Shown here: positions 35,599 through 44,773 of the stretch, one piece after another | Layout of the letters: every line of letters starts with the position of its first letter | Numbering within the stretch: position 1 is the first letter of the stretch | Source of the DNA: CABYIR01 sp038103905 | GTDB taxonomy: Bacteria; Pseudomonadota; Alphaproteobacteria; Pelagibacterales; AG-422-B15 | Direction: 5' to 3' | NCBI GenBank assembly: GCA_038103905.1 | Contig: JAYNZW010000004.1 | Location: 1-64,000, forward strand | Length of the DNA: 64,000 nt | Position numbers and translations under genes: made by a program | Notes under the pieces: model-generated | What the model saw: only the letters and a program-made list of their open reading frames with translations | Told to the model about the DNA's origin: nothing | Database searches by the model: none

Positions 35599-37389
35599 TT
35601 ATAGTTTTACTTCTTTGTTTGAAATTTTCTGAAAGCTATTCTGATCTAAGTCCATATAGTTATTTTGATCTAAAGAAGCAAAGTACATTTTATCTTTTAC
35701 AACAGAAGGGTCAAATCCATCCTTAACCAGATCGGTTTTTTTATATTTAAATGTACCAGTAATTTCAATTTCTTCTGAAATTCTAATAAATACAGGTATT
35801 GAATATTTAGGAAGTTGTTCTGCAAGATGTTCATACAAACCGCCGATGGAAAAATCATCTCCAGTTACAATTGACGCCATACCTGCTCTACCGTCTTCCC
35901 CTGGCACCAAAACACCATAAACGTTTGCTTCTTTAACGCCTTTATAGGTTGAAATAGCCTCACTTACTTCACTTGTAGCCACATTTTCAGATTTCCACCT
36001 GAAAGTATCTCCGATTCTATCAACAAAATAGAAATATCCGTCTTTATCACGCTTCAGTAAATCTCCAGAGGAGAACCAGCGATCACCCTTCTCAAAAACA
36101 TTTTCCAAAATTTTCTTTTTTGTTGCTTCTTTATCAGTATACCCCTCGAACTTTCCAGTAAACTTATCTTCATTTGGAATAAAGCCTATTACCTCGCCGG
36201 CTTCATCATCTGCACACTCAATACAAAAACCATCGTCTCCTCTAATAACTTTCTCATTTACAACATCAAACTTTACAATCTTTGTTGGCAGTGCTTTCTT
36301 TACATATGGGGGAATCCTTCCAATTGATCCAAATCGACTATCAACATTTGTAAGTGAAACGTTGCCCTCAGATGCGCCATAAAATTCAATAATATTATTT
36401 ATACCAAACCTATCTTGTACTACTTTCCATACATCTGGTCTCAAGCCATTTCCATACATACCTCTTATCTTATGCTGAGTTTCATATGGGTTTTTATCAA
36501 CTGAAATTAAATATCTAAATAATTCACCGATATAAGTAATAATTGTAACATCATGTTTAACGCAATCTTCCCAAAATTTTGCAACTGATAATTTTTTCCT
36601 CAAAACTACTGTGCCACCAGTGAACAAGGTCGAGCCCAAACCAACCACTCCTCCTGTTGCATGGTATAAAGGTAATACAAGATAGGTTTTATCCGTCGAA
36701 TTCATATTTAATCCATAGGTTTGCAGTCCAGAAGCTACTGCAAATTTTTGATGACTAAAATTTGACGCTTTAGGTAATCCAGTTGTTCCACTGGTATAAA
36801 TATAAAATAGATTTTGACTATTAGACAATTGACTTCTAACTAATGATTTTTCAGGTCGACTACTATTTTGACTTGATTCATTATTAATATTTTCAAATCC
36901 CTGAACTATATCCCCACTTATATAAACTGAAATCTCATCATCAATTAAATCTTGAGCTGAAGAATAATTATCAACTAATTCAGAACTAAGAATTAAGCTC
37001 TTACTTTTTGATGTTTGAATACAGTGTGCTAATGATTTGCTTTTAATATTATTATTTAAACAAGCGATGGTAATCCCTAACTTTGCTAAACCTAGCCAAA
37101 TAAAAATAAACTCTGGCCTATTCTCCATAAGAAGAGCTACAACGTCTCCAGTTTTATATCCTTTTTGGATGGCCCAATTTGCAATCTTATTTGCTTCATT
37201 GTCCAGGTCCAAATAAGTATAAGACTTATCTTCAAACTCAATGGCAATATTATCTGGGAATTTGTCAACTGACTCTTCAATTAAGTCGGGTACCGTTAGT
37301 GATTTATTTTTATCAAATTTCTTTGAACGAGCTATGAGTCTAACAAAGAATTTTATGTACTTATATTCCCTTGCGATTGTCTTGAACAT
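35599..37389 (-). CDS. Long/very-long-chain acyl-CoA synthetase (FATP type)
   Basis: An AMP-forming acyl-CoA ligase of 596 residues in the FATP/SLC27-like subgroup. It opens with VRLIARSKKFDKNKSLTVPDLIEESV and has AIEFEDKSYTYLDLDNEANKIANW, the P-loop YIYTSGTTGLPK, YLVLPLYHATGG, the adenine site IEFYGASEGNVS, and the A8-region FSSGDLLKRDKDGYFYFVDRIGDTFRWKSENV. It activates fatty acids at the inner face of the membrane. It lies 10 bases after pabC in the tRNA-Leu operon; a direct link to folate genes is not evident. Confidence 0.88.
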   Translation of the reverse strand: MFKTIAREYKYIKFFVRLIARSKKFDKNKSLTVPDLIEESVDKFPDNIAIEFEDKSYTYLDLDNEANKIANWAIQKGYKTGDVVALLMENRPEFIFIWLGLAKLGITIACLNNNIKSKSLAHCIQTSKSKSLILSSELVDNYSSAQDLIDDEISVYISGDIVQGFENINNESSQNSSRPEKSLVRSQLSNSQNLFYIYTSGTTGLPKASNFSHQKFAVASGLQTYGLNMNSTDKTYLVLPLYHATGGVVGLGSTLFTGGTVVLRKKLSVAKFWEDCVKHDVTIITYIGELFRYLISVDKNPYETQHKIRGMYGNGLRPDVWKVVQDRFGINNIIEFYGASEGNVSLTNVDSRFGSIGRIPPYVKKALPTKIVKFDVVNEKVIRGDDGFCIECADDEAGEVIGFIPNEDKFTGKFEGYTDKEATKKKILENVFEKGDRWFSSGDLLKRDKDGYFYFVDRIGDTFRWKSENVATSEVSEAISTYKGVKEANVYGVLVPGEDGRAGMASIVTGDDFSIGGLYEHLAEQLPKYSIPVFIRISEEIEITGTFKYKKTDLVKDGFDPSVVKDKMYFASLDQNNYMDLDQNSFQKISNKEVKL

Positions 37390-37399
37390 TTATATACCT

Positions 37400-38218
37400 T
37401 TACAAGCCTAATTTTGTCAAAAAATCATTAATTTCATTAATTTTTTGACCTACCTTAAATTTTTGTTTTCCTATTTTTGCAACTGGCCTTATACCAAATA
37501 TACTATTGGTAATAAAGATTTCATTACAATTTTTGAGATTATTTAATGTTATACTCTTTACTGCAACCTTTTTTTTTGAAATAAGAATTTCTCTAATCGT
37601 GCCGTTAAGAACTCCATCTTTTAAGGGGGGTGTATATATCTTACCACGTTCTAAATAAAATAGATTTGATGTAGAAGCGCAGCAGGCCTTCTTTTTAGAG
37701 TTTAAAAATAATACATCATCATACCCATTATTTTTAGCTTCATTTTTAGCAAGGATATTATCTAAGTAATTTATTGTTTTATGTTGTGATGTTATAGAAG
37801 TTTCATTTCTTAAAATTTTTGAAACATATAATTTAACAGGTAACATTTTAAAATCTGATACTATTTTGTTAACTGTGATTAGAAATGCTGGTTCTGTATT
37901 AGGAGAGATATCAACACCTCTTTCAGAGTTTCCTCTAGTGATTGTAATTCTTATAGAAACTCTATCACCAATAAATTTATTTTTTTTAATAACTCTGATT
38001 ATTTTATTCTCAAGGCTTTTCTTATTTTCATTAAATTTAATTGATATCTTTTTTAAAGAATTTTTTAATCTTAAAAAATGAAGATTAAATAATATCAGCT
38101 TATTTCGATTATAGAGTATAGTTTCAAATACACCGTCACCAAGTAATAATCCTCTATCTTTTATGCTGAAATTAACTTTTCTTTCATCAATAAATTTTCC
38201 ATTGTAGTAAACAATCAT
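37400..38218 (-). CDS. pabC: Aminodeoxychorismate lyase-like class IV aminotransferase
   Basis: A PLP enzyme of fold type IV, 272 residues. It probably converts aminodeoxychorismate to 4-aminobenzoate and pyruvate for folate synthesis. Marks are DRGLLLGDGVFETILYNR near the start, the PLP Lys in HKTINYLDNILAKNEAKNNG, DVLFLNSKKKACCASTSNLF and DGVLNGTIREILI. Sequence alone cannot exclude D-amino acid or branched-chain aminotransferase. The 4-base overlap with pabB strongly favours PabC. Confidence 0.88.
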   Translation of the reverse strand: MIVYYNGKFIDERKVNFSIKDRGLLLGDGVFETILYNRNKLILFNLHFLRLKNSLKKISIKFNENKKSLENKIIRVIKKNKFIGDRVSIRITITRGNSERGVDISPNTEPAFLITVNKIVSDFKMLPVKLYVSKILRNETSITSQHKTINYLDNILAKNEAKNNGYDDVLFLNSKKKACCASTSNLFYLERGKIYTPPLKDGVLNGTIREILISKKKVAVKSITLNNLKNCNEIFITNSIFGIRPVAKIGKQKFKVGQKINEINDFLTKLGL

Positions 38219-39642
38219 AATTTATTTATTTTTTGAGTAATTGATTTTTGTTTTATACTTTTTTTTGGAAATAAATTACTCACTTTACTTAATAATTCTG
38301 AATATTCTTTTGAAGGTACAGAATCTGCAACAATGCCACCTCCAGAATTTAAGACAGCTTGCTTTTGATTAATTGTCATTGTTCTTATTGGAATATTGAA
38401 ATCACTAAAACCAGAAAAAGATATATAGCCAATAACTCCACAATAAACTCCTCTGTTACTTTTTTCTAATTCTGAAATTATTTCCATAGCTCTAACTTTT
38501 GGCGCTCCTGTAATAGATCCTCCAGGTAAAGTTGCTTTTAATAAATCAATTACATCTTTATCATTTGATAGAGTCCCCTTAATTGAAGATACTAGATGAT
38601 GAACATTTTGATAACTTTCTAGTTCAGCTAATTTATTAACTTTTACTGAACCAAATTTGCAAACTCTCGAAATGTCGTTCCTTAAAACGTCAACTATCAT
38701 CAAGTTTTCTGCCAAATCTTTTGAGCTGTTAAGTAATTTATTTTTCAATTGTAAATCTTTTTTTATATTCTCATGCCTTTTAATGGTTCCTTTAATTGGC
38801 GAAGTTAAAACAACATTTTTATCTAATTTTAAAAAACGCTCTGGAGAGTATGAAAAAATAAATTGAGAATTATTTTTTAAGTAGACTGAAAAAGGAGTAT
38901 TGGTTCTATTTCTATATAATAAATATGTATCGATTGATGAAAAATTTTTTGGGATAATTGAGGTGAATCTTTGAGTAAAGTTTGCCTGAAAGATATCTCC
39001 TGAACGAATATAACTTAATAATTTTTTTACTTTCTTTATATACTGATTTTTATTAATTTCTGATACCCATTTAAATTCTTTAAGGTTTTTTGTTTTTCTC
39101 TCGATTCGTGGAATATTGTACAGATTAATTATCTTTTCTCTTCTTATTTTATGAGCAGTGTTATTTTTTTTCTTAAAATAATAGTCTAGATCATAAGAAA
39201 AAACATATGACCTCTTAATCTTTAAATCGAAGGCTATAACAATATCAAACATCCCTAAATAAAGATTACTCTCTAATGCAATATCTTTATTTATAGGATC
39301 GATCTCTTCAATACTAAGACAATGATCATAAGAAATATACCCTGCTAGCCCACATTGGAAACTTGGATAGCCACTTTTTTTTTGGAAAGATAATTTTTTA
39401 AATATTTTTTTTATTTCAATCTCAGTTTTCTTATCAAAGATACTTTTTTTACACCTCTGATTAATTTTATAAGAATGTATTGGATCTAAAGCTATATATG
39501 AATATCGATTATTTTTTTGACTCTTACTAGCACTATCAAAAAAGACAAGTTCATTATAGTTTTGAAGTCTTTTAAGAGCTTCTAATGGATCAATATATTT
39601 CAACTTTTTTATTTTGATCTTTTTTATAACTTCTGATTTCAT
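38215..39642 (-). CDS. pabB: Aminodeoxychorismate synthase component I
   Basis: Chorismate-binding enzyme of the anthranilate synthase I family that aminates chorismate to aminodeoxychorismate. The C-terminal catalytic domain has SYSPERFL, the motif PIKGT, whose Lys marks PabB rather than TrpE (PIAGT), the region ENLMIVDVLRNDISRVC and LPGGSITGAPKVRAMEII. I start at the ATG at 39642 (475 residues), because a longer frame up to 39693 would run into the tRNA-Leu gene. The start lies 9 bases after the encoded CCA of that tRNA, with no Shine-Dalgarno site. Confidence 0.93.
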   Translation of the reverse strand: MKSEVIKKIKIKKLKYIDPLEALKRLQNYNELVFFDSASKSQKNNRYSYIALDPIHSYKINQRCKKSIFDKKTEIEIKKIFKKLSFQKKSGYPSFQCGLAGYISYDHCLSIEEIDPINKDIALESNLYLGMFDIVIAFDLKIKRSYVFSYDLDYYFKKKNNTAHKIRREKIINLYNIPRIERKTKNLKEFKWVSEINKNQYIKKVKKLLSYIRSGDIFQANFTQRFTSIIPKNFSSIDTYLLYRNRTNTPFSVYLKNNSQFIFSYSPERFLKLDKNVVLTSPIKGTIKRHENIKKDLQLKNKLLNSSKDLAENLMIVDVLRNDISRVCKFGSVKVNKLAELESYQNVHHLVSSIKGTLSNDKDVIDLLKATLPGGSITGAPKVRAMEIISELEKSNRGVYCGVIGYISFSGFSDFNIPIRTMTINQKQAVLNSGGGIVADSVPSKEYSELLSKVSNLFPKKSIKQKSITQKINKL

Positions 39643-39651
39643 ACAAATATT

Positions 39652-39736
39652 TGGTAGGGATATCCGGAGTCGAACCGGAACGCCCGAGGGCACCAGATTT
39701 TGAGTCTGGCGCGTCTACCAATTCCGCCATATCCCC
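39652..39736 (-). tRNA. tRNA-Leu (CAA anticodon)
   Basis: An 85-base class II tRNA. The acceptor is GGGGATA with TATCCCT (closing G-T pair), the anticodon stem-loop CCAGA-CTCAAAA-TCTGG gives anticodon CAA (reads UUG), there is a long variable arm, and the T-loop is TTCGACT. Discriminator A and CCA are encoded at 39655-39652. It begins the minus-strand run that continues directly into pabB. Confidence 0.96.
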
Positions 39737-39827
39737 ATTATTTACACATTTAATAGACTATACTTTCATAAGAAATAAAAGTTTAAAATTATTTCTGTGC
39801 TAATATATATATTAAATATTCTTCATT

Positions 39828-40436
39828 ATGTTTAGAAAATTCTATTTTAGCTCAAAAAATTATCTACTTAATAAAACATCTCAATTTACTGAAAGTAAAA
39901 TAGCATACCCATTTATATTTATATTATGTTTCACTGAGTCAATCATTTTCCCATTCCCTCAAGAAATTTTTATGATACCCATGATGGCCTCAAATAAAGA
40001 GAGGATATTTAAAATCGCAGGTTTTGCACTCTTAGGATCATTACTTGGTGCCATAGTTGCCTACCTAATAGGATTATACTTATTTGAGAGCTTAGGCAGA
40101 TATATATTGGACTTATATAATTTGAATGAATCCTTTCTCAATTTTTCTGATCAGGTTGCGAATTATGGATTCATATATGTTTTTATTGGAGGTTTTACTC
40201 CAGTACCATTTAAAATTATAACACTATCAAGTGGCTTTATGGGTATCAATTTTTTAATTTTTATAACGGCTAGTTTGATTTCAAGATCAATACGATTTTT
40301 TTTAATTGGATATATAATTTGGAAATACGGAGAAGTTTTTATGCAGACTTTTGAAAAAAGATTAAACACTTACTTAATTATATTCCTTATTCTAACATCA
40401 TTTGTTATTCTTTTTTTAAATGGATTTAGACTATAA
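39828..40436 (+). CDS. yqaA: YqaA/DedA-family inner-membrane protein
   Basis: A 202-residue polytopic membrane protein of the SNARE-associated/VTT (DedA) family. It carries FTESIIFPFPQEIFMIPMM (re-entrant-type motif), LLGSLLGAIVAYLIGLYLFE, and the signature YGFIYVFIGGFTPVPFKIITLSSGFMGI. DedA proteins are linked to membrane lipid flipping and proton-motive-force homeostasis. Its end overlaps the dsbB start by 17 bases. Confidence 0.87.
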   Translation: MFRKFYFSSKNYLLNKTSQFTESKIAYPFIFILCFTESIIFPFPQEIFMIPMMASNKERIFKIAGFALLGSLLGAIVAYLIGLYLFESLGRYILDLYNLNESFLNFSDQVANYGFIYVFIGGFTPVPFKIITLSSGFMGINFLIFITASLISRSIRFFLIGYIIWKYGEVFMQTFEKRLNTYLIIFLILTSFVILFLNGFRL

Positions 40437-40905
40437 AAATATATTCAAAATTAATTTAATAATATCAGCTTTGGTAATTCTAGCTGTATATATATTGCAA
40501 TATATTTTTAATTTAGCCCCATGTGAAATGTGTATCAAAGAAAGGTACCCCTATTATATTATAGTGGTATTAAGTTTATTATTTTTTTTAATCAAAAGAA
40601 AATCGCTTGATTTCCTGCTTTTAATTTTTACTTCTCTGACAATTTTCATTGGAACCATTTATACAATGAAACATGTAGGAATTGAGAGGAAACTAATTGA
40701 AGGACAAACTGCATGTTCTTCAATCTCTGATGTATCAAATACAAATGATTTATTATCAATTATTCAAAATGCACCAATAATTCGATGTGATGAACCGACT
40801 TTAATTTTAAATATAATTTCACTTGCAGAATTAAATTTAATTACTATGTCTGTATTATTGATGTTAAATTTAACCTGTATCTACTACAATGCACGCAAAA
40901 GATAA
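40420..40905 (+). CDS. dsbB: Disulfide bond formation protein DsbB
   Basis: A four-helix inner-membrane protein of 161 residues that reoxidises DsbA and passes electrons to ubiquinone. The quinone-side pair is in APCEMCIKERYPY (CxxC plus the conserved Arg). The second periplasmic pair is spaced widely, as Cys in GQTACSS and in IIRCDEP. It overlaps both neighbours by 17 bases. Adjacency to coq7 is a common alphaproteobacterial arrangement and suits its quinone dependence. Confidence 0.9.
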   Translation: MDLDYKNIFKINLIISALVILAVYILQYIFNLAPCEMCIKERYPYYIIVVLSLLFFLIKRKSLDFLLLIFTSLTIFIGTIYTMKHVGIERKLIEGQTACSSISDVSNTNDLLSIIQNAPIIRCDEPTLILNIISLAELNLITMSVLLMLNLTCIYYNARKR

Positions 40906-41407
40906 AATAATTGAAAGAATTGTAAGAGTTGATCAGGCTGGTGAAATAGGTGCTCAGAAAATATATGACGGTCAAAAAGCGGTTTTCAAACTTCTAAAAA
41001 ATAATAAAGAATATAAAGTATTCTCAGAAATGGCTGATGAAGAAAAAAAACACTTAGATTTTTTCAATAAAATTGCAAAAGAGAAAAAAATAAGACCTAC
41101 AAGACTTGCGCCCTTATTTGACATTGGTGCCTTTGCAATGGGAGTTGGAACTGCCCTTTTGGGGCCACGAGCAGCTTACGTATGTACTGAAGCTGTTGAA
41201 GAAATCATAGAAGAACACTACAACAAACAAATAGATCAACTAGAAGATATTGATGAGGATCTAAGAAAAAAAATAAAACAATTTAGAGATGATGAAATCA
41301 ATCATAAAAACACAGGAATAAATGAAGGTAAAAATCATCATCCTTTTTTAAGAAAATTAATTAATAGAACTACTGAAGCAGCGATTTTTTTTGCTGAGCG
41401 AAGTTAA
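40889..41407 (+). CDS. coq7: Demethoxyubiquinone hydroxylase, COQ7 family
   Basis: A di-iron monooxygenase that adds the last ring hydroxyl in ubiquinone synthesis. It has 172 residues, with the ferritin-like iron ligands in VDQAGEIGAQKIY, MADEEKKHLDFF, TEAVEEIIEEHYN and DDEINHKN. The hydrophobic GVGTALLGPRAAY segment is typical of membrane contact. It overlaps dsbB by 17 bases and ends 5 bases before the HNH gene on the other strand. Identity is firm. Confidence 0.94.
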   Translation: MHAKDKIIERIVRVDQAGEIGAQKIYDGQKAVFKLLKNNKEYKVFSEMADEEKKHLDFFNKIAKEKKIRPTRLAPLFDIGAFAMGVGTALLGPRAAYVCTEAVEEIIEEHYNKQIDQLEDIDEDLRKKIKQFRDDEINHKNTGINEGKNHHPFLRKLINRTTEAAIFFAERS

Positions 41408-41412
41408 AAAAA

Positions 41413-41970
41413 TTATTTTTCGAGTTGGATATCCCAATAAAGAAAATCCATCCAACTTTCATGTAAAAAATTTGGAGGAAATGATCTTCCACATTTGTCT
41501 AAATCACTCATAGTTGGAATTTTTGGAAAATTATAGGGTTTCATTCCTGATTTTGATAAACTCTTTCCACCTTTTTTAACATTACATGATGAACAAGCTG
41601 TTACTATATTTTGCCAAGTCGTTTCACCGCCACTTGATCTAGGTATTAAATGGTCAAAAGTTAAATCTTTACTTGAACCACAGTACTGACATTGAAATTT
41701 ATCTCTGAGAAAAACATTAAAGCGAGAGAAGATTGGATTACGATTAGGTTTGATATAATTTTTTAAACTAATGACACTTGGAACATTCATTTCAAAACTT
41801 GGACTTCTAATTTGTCGAGAATAGTTAGCAACAATATTTACACGATCTAAAATCACAGCTTTTATGCTATCTTGCCATGACCATAGTGAGAGAGGATAAT
41901 GCGAAAGGGGTCTAAAGTCAGAATTCAAAACTAAAGCAGGACACTGTTCTAATGGCATAAATGAACTCAT
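41413..41970 (-). CDS. HNH endonuclease, housekeeping alphaproteobacterial type
   Basis: A 185-residue protein with an HNH fold: the zinc pairs CQYCG and CSSC flank FDHLIPRSSGGETTWQNIVTAC, whose DH and N are the nuclease residues. The N-terminal part (CPALVLNSDFRPLSHYPLSLWSWQDSIKAVILDRV) is characteristic of a conserved stand-alone family in Alphaproteobacteria and Cyanobacteria. I start at the ATG at 41970; a TTG seven codons earlier is less likely. There is no restriction methylase nearby. The biological role is not known. Confidence 0.85.
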   Translation of the reverse strand: MSSFMPLEQCPALVLNSDFRPLSHYPLSLWSWQDSIKAVILDRVNIVANYSRQIRSPSFEMNVPSVISLKNYIKPNRNPIFSRFNVFLRDKFQCQYCGSSKDLTFDHLIPRSSGGETTWQNIVTACSSCNVKKGGKSLSKSGMKPYNFPKIPTMSDLDKCGRSFPPNFLHESWMDFLYWDIQLEK

Positions 41971-42026
41971 ACTTAATAATATATGTATCAAGTAAAAAAA
42001 ATCAAAATTAAATATTTATGAATTAC

Positions 42027-42683
42027 TTATTCTTTTAAAAAATTTGCTGATAAAAACTTAATTGCTATTTCTAATCCATCTTGAGCTATAGAGTGAGGTG
42101 TATTCGGAGATATATGTGACTGAACATCAACATTTAAATCCTCTAGTATTTTAGCGGCATTTATAGTGTCACTAAAAGGTACCATTGGGTCTTGATCTCC
42201 ATGTATCAAATAAATTGGGGGTCTTGATCTAATTTCATCAGCCAGAGTATCCTCTCTGATTAATCTTCCAGAGAAACCAACAATAGAACTCATTTTTAGT
42301 TTTCTTCTTAAGCCTACATGAAGAGATATCATAGTACCTTGACTGAAACCTACTAATGATAGGTTTTCATCTGTTAAGTTGAGTTCATTTAATTTATGGT
42401 CAATAAATTTATTTAGAGTCTCGCCTGCATCATTTACTTTTTTCCAAATTAATTCAGGATCATTTGAAGTAAAATCAAACCATTGATATCCCATCGGATT
42501 CATTGGACATGCTTCAGGCGCATTTGGAGAAATAAAAAAGGCATCTGGCAAAGCCTGCTGAAAATAATTTGCAAGCCCAATGAGATCATTGCCATCAGCG
42601 CCGTAACCATGACAAAAAATCACTAATTGCTTTGCTTGGTTGCCACTTAAAGGGTGTACGGAAGGTCCATCAATTAGTGACAT
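42027..42683 (-). CDS. Carboxylesterase/phospholipase-type alpha/beta-hydrolase
   Basis: A 218-residue cytosolic esterase of the YpfH/carboxylesterase 2 family. FCHGYGADGNDLIGLANYFQ holds the oxyanion region, LVGFSQGTMISLHVGL is the nucleophile elbow (GFSQG), IHGDQDPMVPF carries the acid, and NTPHSI the His. Substrates are probably short-chain esters. Its start abuts the stop of ecm, so it is likely co-transcribed with ethylmalonyl-CoA mutase; no pathway link is evident. Confidence 0.87.
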   Translation of the reverse strand: MSLIDGPSVHPLSGNQAKQLVIFCHGYGADGNDLIGLANYFQQALPDAFFISPNAPEACPMNPMGYQWFDFTSNDPELIWKKVNDAGETLNKFIDHKLNELNLTDENLSLVGFSQGTMISLHVGLRRKLKMSSIVGFSGRLIREDTLADEIRSRPPIYLIHGDQDPMVPFSDTINAAKILEDLNVDVQSHISPNTPHSIAQDGLEIAIKFLSANFLKE

Positions 42684-44639
42684 TTATAACTCGTTCTCAA
42701 CTATTGAAACTATGTCACTCATTATATCTGACATTTGATAATTCTTGGGTGTATAGACTGCTTTGACTCCATTTTGTAAAAGTATTTTTTCATCTTCAAC
42801 TGGAATGATCCCACCAACAATAACTGGGATATTGTCAATTTTATTTTTTTTAAGTTCTTTCATTATTTCTGATACAAGCTGAATATGTGAGCCAGATAAT
42901 ATAGACAAACCTATAATATGAACATCTTCTTCAACTGATGACTTAACAATTTGTTCCGGTGTTAAACGAATACCTTCATAAAGCACATCCATACCACAAT
43001 CACTTGCACTTACAGCAATCTGCTCAGCACCACTGGAATGACCATCAAGTCCTGGTTTTCCGACTAAAAATTTGATACGGCGGCCTATTTTTTTTGATAT
43101 ATTGTCAACTCGTTTTATGATTTCAGAATAGTCATTAATAGAAACACTTTTAATATTCTGATTAATGCCTGTGGGAGCTCTAAACTCGCCATAAATATCT
43201 CTTAGAGTATCAGTCCATTCACCTGTTGTAACACCGACTTTAGCAGCATGAATTGAAGCTTCCATAATATTTTGATCAGACTCGGCTGCTTCTTTTAATT
43301 TTGCTAACGCTTCTGTAACAGCATTGTTATCTCTATCTTTTTTCCACTGATTGAGTGATTTTATCTGAAGATCTTCAACTGAAGAGTCAATTGTTTCTAT
43401 TCCACTATCATTTGCAGTTAATGGTGATGTTTCTGTTTCAGTATACTTATTAACCCCAACTACAACTTGCTTTCCATCGATGATGTTTTGAATTCTCTCT
43501 TTGTTTGAATTGACAAGCTGTTGCTTCAAATAACTATTCTCTATACCAACAACAGCTCCTCCAATAGATTGAATATAATCAAATTCTTTTTTTGCCTCGG
43601 CTTTCATTTCATTAACTTTTTCATCAATTACTTTTGAGCCATTGAATAAGTCTTCAAATTCTAAAAGATCAGTTTCATATGCAAGTATCTGTTGTAATCT
43701 AAGTGACCACTGTTGATCCCAAGGGCGCGGCAACCCTAAGGCTTCATTCCAAGCGGGAAGCTGTACAGCTCGAGCTCTAGCATCTTTTGATAGAACGACA
43801 GCCATCATTTCAATCAATATTCTATAAACATTGTTTTCAGGCTGCTGCTCAGTTAAGCCTAAGCTGTTTACCTGAACTCCATATCTAAACCTTCTATTCT
43901 TTGGATTTTTTACACCATATCTTTCTTGAGTAATTTCATCCCATAGATCTACAAAAGCTCTCATTTTACACATTTCAGTAATAAATTTGATTCCTGAGTT
44001 TACGAAAAAACTTATTCGACCAACTACATTTTCAAATTCTTCAGAACTTAATACGTCAGCTTCTTTAACTCTATCAAGATAAGCAACAGCAGTACTGAGT
44101 GCAAAAGCTAATTCTTGCACAGGTTTTGCACCAACTTCCTGTAAATGATATGAACATATGTTTACAGGATTCCACTTGGGTAATTCTTTATAAGTATAGG
44201 TAATCATATCAGAAATTAATCGAAGACTAGGAGCTGGTGGAAATACGTGAGTACCTCTGGATAAATATTCTTTTATAATATCATTTTGAGTTGTTCCTTG
44301 GAGCTTGTTTCGTTCGATCCCTTGTTCATCTGCTAGAGCTATATAAAGACTCAATAGCCATGCAGCTGTTGCATTGATAGTCATTGATGTATTCATCTGA
44401 TCAAGAGGAATTTTATTAAATAAAACTCTCATGTCTCCAATATGACTTATTGGAACTCCAACTTTGCCTACTTCACCAGAAGCTAGAATATGATCGCTGT
44501 CATACCCAGTCTGAGTAGGAAGATCGAAAGCTATCGACAAGCCTGTTTGACCCTTTGCCAAATTCTTTAAGTAAAGTTCGTTTGACTTTTTGGCAGTAGA
44601 ATGTCCAGCGTAAGTTCTTATTAACCAAGGTTTATCCAT
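42684..44639 (-). CDS. ecm: Ethylmalonyl-CoA mutase
   Basis: Adenosylcobalamin-dependent mutase of the EMC pathway that makes methylsuccinyl-CoA from (2R)-ethylmalonyl-CoA. It has 651 residues from the ATG at 44639. The barrel opens DKPWLIRTYAGHSTAKKSN. The Ecm-type signature GVQVNSLGLTEQQPENNVYR replaces the Mcm RTHCQTSG motif, followed by LPAWNEALGLPRPWDQQWSLR. The C-terminal B12 domain has KPGLDGHSSGAEQIA (DxHxxG) and LSILSGSH. It is divergent from ccr, as expected of pathway partners, with 134 bases between. Confidence 0.95.
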   Translation of the reverse strand: MDKPWLIRTYAGHSTAKKSNELYLKNLAKGQTGLSIAFDLPTQTGYDSDHILASGEVGKVGVPISHIGDMRVLFNKIPLDQMNTSMTINATAAWLLSLYIALADEQGIERNKLQGTTQNDIIKEYLSRGTHVFPPAPSLRLISDMITYTYKELPKWNPVNICSYHLQEVGAKPVQELAFALSTAVAYLDRVKEADVLSSEEFENVVGRISFFVNSGIKFITEMCKMRAFVDLWDEITQERYGVKNPKNRRFRYGVQVNSLGLTEQQPENNVYRILIEMMAVVLSKDARARAVQLPAWNEALGLPRPWDQQWSLRLQQILAYETDLLEFEDLFNGSKVIDEKVNEMKAEAKKEFDYIQSIGGAVVGIENSYLKQQLVNSNKERIQNIIDGKQVVVGVNKYTETETSPLTANDSGIETIDSSVEDLQIKSLNQWKKDRDNNAVTEALAKLKEAAESDQNIMEASIHAAKVGVTTGEWTDTLRDIYGEFRAPTGINQNIKSVSINDYSEIIKRVDNISKKIGRRIKFLVGKPGLDGHSSGAEQIAVSASDCGMDVLYEGIRLTPEQIVKSSVEEDVHIIGLSILSGSHIQLVSEIMKELKKNKIDNIPVIVGGIIPVEDEKILLQNGVKAVYTPKNYQMSDIMSDIVSIVENEL

Positions 44640-44773
44640 AATTTTCAACAAAAATGCTAATTTTTAATAATTTGTTTTATTTAAAATGTATATACTAATC
44701 TCATTAATTTGGCTATAAACCTCGAAAAAGCTACTTATAAAGCTATATAACATCATACTACACAGGAGAAATT

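Noticed and set aside
39640..39693. A 17-codon N-terminal extension of pabB
   Set aside because: It is translated from the tRNA-Leu gene (39652-39736); the ATG at 39642 gives the normal protein.
41413..41970. The HNH gene as part of a restriction or homing system
   Set aside because: No methyltransferase, intron or defence genes adjoin; the N-terminal pattern belongs to a conserved stand-alone alphaproteobacterial family.
44640..44773. A cobalamin riboswitch between ecm and ccr
   Set aside because: No B12-box-like sequence or compact structured region; the gap is AT-rich with only weak promoter-like elements and the ccr ribosome site.
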